64,000 nucleotides of DNA from Seiridium cupressi (Eukaryota > Ascomycota > Sordariomycetes > Amphisphaeriales > Sporocadaceae): assembly GCA_036674765.1 (NCBI GenBank), contig JARVKI010000111.1, forward strand, positions 62,001 to 126,000, read 5' to 3'. Made by a program: the position numbers and the translations under genes. The notes below the pieces were generated by a model. It was not told where the DNA came from. It searched no databases and saw only the letters and a list, made by a program, of their open reading frames with translations. This document shows, in pieces, positions 58,648 to 64,000 of this stretch (the stretch's first letter is position 1; each line of letters starts with the position of its first letter).

Positions 58648-60734
58648 CGCGCGGCTGAGTCCGAAGGATTACACGGTATAGTGGTCACGAAGGGTTATAC
58701 GAGATAGGTGGTCAGCCAAATGTGGATTTCGATGCAGTCGAGATCAATTAGCCGTATGTACCTTGACAAGAAACAAGCAGAAATCTCCAAAATAGGTTAT
58801 TAGACTCGTCATAACATGAGGCACGGGCTGCAATCAATATCAATTGGAAGACTCCTCAATGACTGGACTCCATACATCTTGCCACTTTAGTCATGCGCAG
58901 AGAATAGATGACAAGCAAAGTCGGCGGCGATCCGAGCTGGAAATCGTTGATAATGAGACACTAAGCCACATCAATCTTGTGTCCATTGGTATCGCTTTTT
59001 GTGGACTCTTTGAATGACGTGAGAAAATTGGTTCGCATGAACTTTGTCGTCAAACTCTACACCCTACTCCACAACAGGCTGCATCGTATTGGAACGGCTA
59101 CAGATTCGAAGACAATGTGCCGGGGTAGTAGCTGACTGGCGTATATCATAATCTCATCGTCCGGATTACGATCTGCATGGTATTAACCTACGTGACTCCA
59201 CTTAGATTTCGAAGTGCTGTCCCTGAATTTATGGTTTCGTTGGTGCGAAGATATACTATGGCTAAGTAGTGGATTGAAATACTGGGACTAGATTCATACG
59301 TAAATCCATCAGTGGTGACATGATAGCCAATAATAATTATGGACGCCTAATTATACCACTTCCCCATGTTACGTGTCAACCGTGATATTATGCCGACCTT
59401 TTTGTCCTTCACGTCGATCCAGTCCCAGCCCCCCCGACCTGCAGATCAGCCATATACTTGGCAAGCCGAGGAACCACGTCAGCGGAGCTTTAGTTCTAGC
59501 CACTCCGAACTTCGGTGCACTGCGCGTTGCTGCCGCCGAAGAGGCCGGCCGGTCTGAGATGTTGAGCTGACAGGGTCGGTGCGTTTGTCGTCTACGGCTT
59601 GTAAGTACAGCTTGCATACATAAATGGGAATAATATAACGAGCGAGAAAGACTTAAACTTATATCCATTGCATAAGGCAGCGGGTGTATTACTCTACTCG
59701 GGCGGAGCGACCATCCCTAGGGAGTTGTTTATTATGTGCAGGCGCCGGCTGCTCGGGCGACTGGCCGATCGGCATGTCGAGATGCGTCGGCTTTGCAAAG
59801 ACCCGGCCCCCAGCTGTACTCCCAACCATGTGAGTAGCCGGATCTATTGTGGATCCAGCGAGAGCCATGTCAAGCTTCACCTTGGTTGTGAGCACGATTA
59901 ACTTGCACGACATCGTGAATACAAAGGTGGCCCAGCCCGTAGCGCCCGCCGACTCTATCCATGCCGCTACCATGGCGATCGCCAAGGTCCACCCCGCTGA
60001 GCAGGCTGTGAGCCACTACGGACGGGCTGAAGAGGCTAACTGCACTAAAGACTACATTGAAGTCCAGTGGCAGCCTATCGTGCCATAGCCTTCTTTCGGC
60101 TTATATTCCTCTCTAGCGATAATTACTTTACGCGGCTGATGCGCTGATGCCGCCGCTTCGTGGCGTTTTACAAGATGTTACCCCTTCTGGGGTGAATGGC
60201 TTGCTCTTCTACCGGCACTAACAAAAGTACTCTATTAAGGTTCCTTGTATGATTATCTCACGCTAATTTTCAGCTGTTTTGGCCAGGAGCTGCATACAAA
60301 GGATTGAACTTCCAACATAGATTGATGACGCCCATCTTGTGACGCGTGGATTGCACCTGTACGCTCCAGGCGGTGCGTGAGGCGACGACTTCTATAGATG
60401 GCCTTATCACAGGGGAGACAGTCTGTCGCAAGTCCGTCCCCTCCAGGAGCCTGATGGCCACCGGCCACTTGAGGTCCATTTTGAGGCTGAAACAAGCCCT
60501 TGATCGGTACTTCTGGTGAGTCGCTGGGGTTGTCCGATCCTTGGGTTCCCGAAGCGGCTCCTGGACGACCTTTGTCGCAGCCTCGTGTGCCCCCTGAGCG
60601 ACGTATTCACAATGATACCGCTTGGTCTTTGTCAAAACCCCAACGTCGCTGGTCTGAAGTCTTTTGTATCTCGTTCCTTACCTCTTCCTTTTTTTCCTGC
60701 AGGCTGCAAAAATATGTAATTACAAGGCGCACCA
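58648..60734. other. Intergenic with GC-rich relic-like patch
   Basis: Between about 59,390 and 60,090 the DNA is GC-richer and holds short protein-like frames on + (59373-59570 with GALVLATPNFGALRVAAAEE, and 59849-60088). They do not join by clear splice sites and match nothing I recognise. This may be an old gene relic. The remainder has no supported feature. Confidence 0.4.
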
Positions 60735-61548
60735 ATGGCGACTTTGAAGCAATACTTTCGTGCAGCATCTTGGATATTACAGCTATGGATCTGTCCTGCT
60801 TCTCAACAATTCTTGTACCCAACTGGCAAAGATGAAAGGGTCACCTTTTACTACGGGAACACCATCACTGTGACGTAAGAGTCGAACTATTCTGAACCGC
60901 TGCTGTATATATGGTGTCGCGATGGAGATAATATCATTCGTATGTCAAGACATGAATCTGAGGGGATCTGACTTACCGTAGGAATAGAACAATTCCGTGA
61001 AGCTGCATCGCCAAATAATTCTACGACTCTCATCCTCTTGAATTTCACACGAGGCGACTATTGCTGGTTCAATCTCCAAGCCGATGACGGCACTTCTACA
61101 GAGTTCAATAGTGTCAACTGGTTATACGAAGGAGACACATTGAATTCGGTACGTTTATTTCTTACTTTATTGTGTCACGTAGGGAACCTGCTATCAGATA
61201 AATCAACTGTCATATAAGGACAGATCAGTTTTCTAATTATCCATACAGACTACCGTAGGTCCTACAACAGTCAGCATGGCAACAGCTAGCACAGCAATAA
61301 TGAGCACAACAATAGCGACCGATCTCGTCTCATCTACCTCGGCGGTGTCTACATCTCTATCACCCTCGACCAATGTGACATCCAATTCCTCGAACCCATC
61401 GACTGGTTTGTCGATTGGAGCCCAAGGAGGAATAGGAGCCGGGGTGGGCATAGCCGGTCTGGCTGGTATTATCGGCCTACTTCTTTTCCTTCGAAAGAGG
61501 CGACAACAGGTGAAATCAACTGCTCAACAGCCAGAATGTGTCATATAG
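60735..61548 (+). pseudogene. Ser/Thr-rich membrane-anchored protein gene, broken
   Basis: Exons 60735-60939, 60982-61148 and 61249-61548 join across introns of 42 and 100 nt (gtatgt and gtacgt donors). The lumenal part reads CPASQQFLYPTGKDERVTFY, then SNYSEPLLYIWCRDGD and NFTRGDYCWFNLQ, followed by a Ser/Thr-rich stalk (SSTSAVSTSLSPSTNVTS), one transmembrane helix (GAGVGIAGLAGIIGLLLFL) and a basic RKRRQQ anchor. This is a common fungal surface-protein layout. TAA at 60876-60878 interrupts exon 1 where the family has coding sequence. The frame ends with TAG at 61546-61548, followed at once by an in-frame ATG and 52 more sense codons to TGA at 61708-61710, so the cytosolic tail was probably longer. 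The N-terminus (MATLKQYF) is not a good signal peptide, a further sign of damage. Confidence 0.65.
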
Positions 61549-62343
61549 ATGGCAAATCCTACGAGTGGTGCGCCTGGAGGTTATCCGGCATCGCAGTTGA
61601 ACAATGCTTCTGCGCACAACAAATACAATCAGCAATTCATACAGTCCTTTCCCAGCTTGCAAGAGCTAGAAGTACATCCTTTTCAGGCATACGGGCTTTC
61701 GGTCAACTGATGTGGGATACTCCTGATGGAGGGCAATATGGGTGGAAACACAAATATTGGGTGATCCTGAAGGATGGGGAAGCTGAAGCTGGAGAAGGTG
61801 GAGCTGGAGGTGAACCTATCTACTGCTGGGTGGCCCACACTGGCAGAATACTGCCAGGCGGTGTGGGGTATCCATCAACTCCCCCGACTAGCGGACTTCT
61901 ATGCTATTATCACGAGCGGAGCGCCTGTACGTTGGTCGCAGCGTTAGTTCTCAAGGAGATGAGTACCTACAATGTAGGTATATAGCTACTTGTCAGATAA
62001 TAACCTACCAAACAAACATACGAACTTCTTGCATTAAGCATGCTAGTAAAGCCACCACATTAAGCGTGCCGAAATGCTCTTATTTTTCCCCTCAATTTAA
62101 CTGCCACGGTGGCGCGGGATGAATCCAATCGAACTGCGCTCACCTCGAATATACGAGGGCATATTGTACCATTATCTGTTTCTTCTCCGAAAAGAAGCAT
62201 GTAAACATTCAAGGCATGCACAGCTCCCTCCGTTGAGCATGGAAGATGGGATATCTCAGTGTTGACTAGAATACAGACGGCACAGCATGAAAGCTCCCAA
62301 CGGCAATGCGATACGAACCACCTGACGCAATCACGGGATGTTT
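61549..62343. other. Intergenic, possible 3' remains of upstream gene
   Basis: The first 160 bp continue the reading frame of the preceding gene past its TAG. An overlapping frame runs to 61985 but looks incidental. The rest is the 3' flank of the tyrosinase gene. Confidence 0.45.
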
Positions 62344-63468
62344 CTACCCGACATACTCAGCGCATATTGAGTCGCCACCTAAATCCATCACTTCGCTGAT
62401 TGTAGCATTTGGAGCCAGGTTGGCCATCCATAAAACGTGATTGAGCGTTGTGGTATTGTACGCGTCGCCATCATAATCCATGATCTCGTTGCTGGGAAAA
62501 AGCCACCCATAAGATGTAAGACTTGTGAGCGGTGGAATACTCCGGCCGCTCATTTCATATAGACGGCTCGGCAGATTGCCCTGCTGCCACCTCCACCAGA
62601 GACGATCGAGGTTCGCGTGGTGAAGAAAGAATAGAGGCTCGCCCGGAGACGCCGCCTGATCCTCGAGCTAGAGAAGATGAAGGTCGGTCAAAAGCGACGA
62701 AACTCGAATAATGGAACCCAACTTACAGTTCCTCCGACTGCCAGGTGAGCAGAACTGTGGGGATATTTAGACCAACAGGGCCAGGCATCGCTATAATTAG
62801 CCTTGGCGAAGCAAGTGTCGGAATACGTGGAGTTTGCCCACGCCCAATAGGAGTCATCATAACTACGGCTCAAGCAGTACTCGGTGGTGTTTTTAACTCC
62901 CCATTCCTGATTTAGACGAAGAGTCGTGTTGGCAAACGCACCATCGACGACACATCCGTCCTGCGTAGTGCCAAAGCTCAAGTCGTCAGCTCCCCAAACT
63001 GAGGCATCAGCGACGTAGATACTGGCGTCGGCATCGCGCTGCTCGTCCCAGTAAGGCTGTGCGCCGGTGTAGTTGCACTCGTCCTGGAGAAGCTTCTCAT
63101 GCAGCGTCACATAGAGCCTATGCCAAGGCAGGAAGTCACCGACAGAGTGAATGATGTTCGACTGAGTAATATGCACCCAGTGGAGCTCATCCCACCTCGT
63201 AACGGCGCCGTCAACCACTCCCCCTTTCGCGGGCGCTGCGAGCAAGCATTTCTCGGCCTGCAAGTAGTTGGCCTTTTCCAAGTCGGTCAGGGTGTGCCTG
63301 GGAGAAATGTCAGCTCGTCGATGACCATGTGCCCGGGGTGTCGACTGACCAAGCTTTGCGTTGATTCGGTTGCGCGCATGTACCATCTGCAGAGGCAAAA
63401 GAGACCTCGGCAAGGCAGCCCAGAGTGACCAAGCTATAGAGAGCTGACCTTTTCCACGCAGACACCAT
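62344..63468 (-). CDS. Secreted tyrosinase (type 3 copper protein)
   Basis: Three exons on the minus strand, 63468-63350, 63297-62727 and 62667-62344 (337 residues), joined by introns of 52 nt (gtcagt...cccag) and 59 nt (gtaagt...ctctag). The ATG at 63468 gives a signal peptide (SLVTLGCLAEVSFASA), so the protein enters the secretory path. CuA ligands are His82, His90 and His99, in VHITQSNIIHSVGDFLPWHR. CuB ligands are His220 and His224 in HSSAHLAVGGT and a His of FFLHHANLDRLWWRW (about 243-257), all after splicing. All six expected His are present. Tyrosinases oxidise phenols to o-quinones with O2; secreted ones act in pigment formation or phenolic defence, and related enzymes (UstQ) work in ustiloxin synthesis. 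The 19-kb distance to the precursor peptide argues against a direct link. Confidence 0.9.
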
Positions 63469-64000
63469 GTTTTCCTTGGCAGTCTGTCTGTGAGACTGTC
63501 TGTCCGCAATGGTAAGCTGGTATCGTCTACCCGCCAGCGATGCGCAGTGTGGAGGCGTTTATCATCGCATCAACTTGACGACAGCGACCATCGACCACAG
63601 ATTTATCATGGTAAATTTTGAATATGTCGTAAGCTGCCAAGGTCCCTCTTATCGTGCACTGTCCCGAGACGCGTAAGTGTTTGCCGCACTATCATGGATA
63701 CGGTAGCTCGGCGACCTGGAAGAGCGGATACGGACCGTAATATAGTCTTGCCTGACTACGGAAATCGCTTTCAAGAGTCATGGGCTGCCCCGTTTCTCTA
63801 CAATCTGTCGCCCAGCTTTGCACAATTGTTGTTGGAGACTAACAGCTGGGTACAGCTGCTTGGGTCAGCGAGATCCTTGCTGCAGCAATCTGTCTTCATT
63901 GGCCACGGGCGAGAGTCAGCTGGCACGTCTCATTCTCGATATGTGGGGGAGCTATGAAAATAGAAAGCAACTTCCGTATGGTTGTGTGTTTGATTTACCA
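63469..64000. other. 5' flank of tyrosinase gene to window edge
   Basis: Promoter region of the minus-strand tyrosinase gene. The open frame at 63694-63957 (+) shows no resemblance to known proteins and is probably noise. Confidence 0.5.

Noticed and set aside
59373..60088. Two short protein-like frames suggesting an enzyme relic
   Set aside because: They could not be joined or matched to a family with confidence.
61536..61985. 149-codon frame overlapping the end of the anchored-protein gene
   Set aside because: It overlaps real coding sequence in another phase at its start and has no recognisable domain.

Overview
The window is nuclear DNA of a filamentous ascomycete. Most coding genes carry short GT-AG introns (about 42-106 nt), the protein families are fungal (Zn2Cys6 factor, HET, UstYa, myosin-like chitin synthases), and gene-dense blocks alternate with long AT-rich stretches full of decayed genes. 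The divergent class V / class VII chitin synthase pair and several protein styles suggest a Sordariomycete, possibly Fusarium-like; that placement is inference.

Layout. 1-6.2 kb: a kinase-like fragment cut by the left edge, a C2H2-type protein and a small secreted cysteine-rich protein. 6.9-21.3 kb: two head-to-head chitin synthases with myosin-motor-like N-termini (class VII on -, class V on +) sharing about 3.15 kb of upstream DNA. 21.6-28.2 kb: a GH35-like beta-galactosidase, an AT-rich ankyrin relic, and a divergent pair of an MDR oxidoreductase and a Zn2Cys6 regulator. 28-40 kb: mostly non-coding and decayed DNA with a small secreted protein (30.9 kb), a HET pseudogene (31.8-32.8 kb), an intact CCC1/VIT1 vacuolar metal transporter with CCAAT boxes upstream, a WD40/ankyrin relic and two very small cysteine-motif ORFs. 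40.9-45.1 kb: two UstYa-family (DUF3328) genes flanking a 56-residue secreted precursor with two Kex2-bounded copies of DEAIPFYPKR, which looks like a small dikaritin-type RiPP locus. 45.3-53.1 kb: a DUF7730-like gene, a 145-bp solo LTR with a target-site duplication, a secreted Ser/Thr-rich protein and an ALO-type FAD oxidase. 55-57.7 kb: a broken WW-repeat plus HET gene that has lost its HET core. 58-64 kb: a small secreted cysteine-rich protein, a decayed membrane-anchored Ser/Thr-rich gene and a secreted tyrosinase.

How it fits together. The chitin synthase pair is core cell-wall machinery. The rest looks like accessory genome: secreted proteins, specialised-metabolism genes and many incompatibility / NLR-type relics (HET, WD40, ankyrin) with nonsense codons partly of the C-to-T type expected from RIP. 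The most notable item is the precursor at 42,807-43,038, which is too small for ordinary ORF calling and appears only after splicing a 61-nt intron. All splice models were made by eye; no alignment or database search was run.
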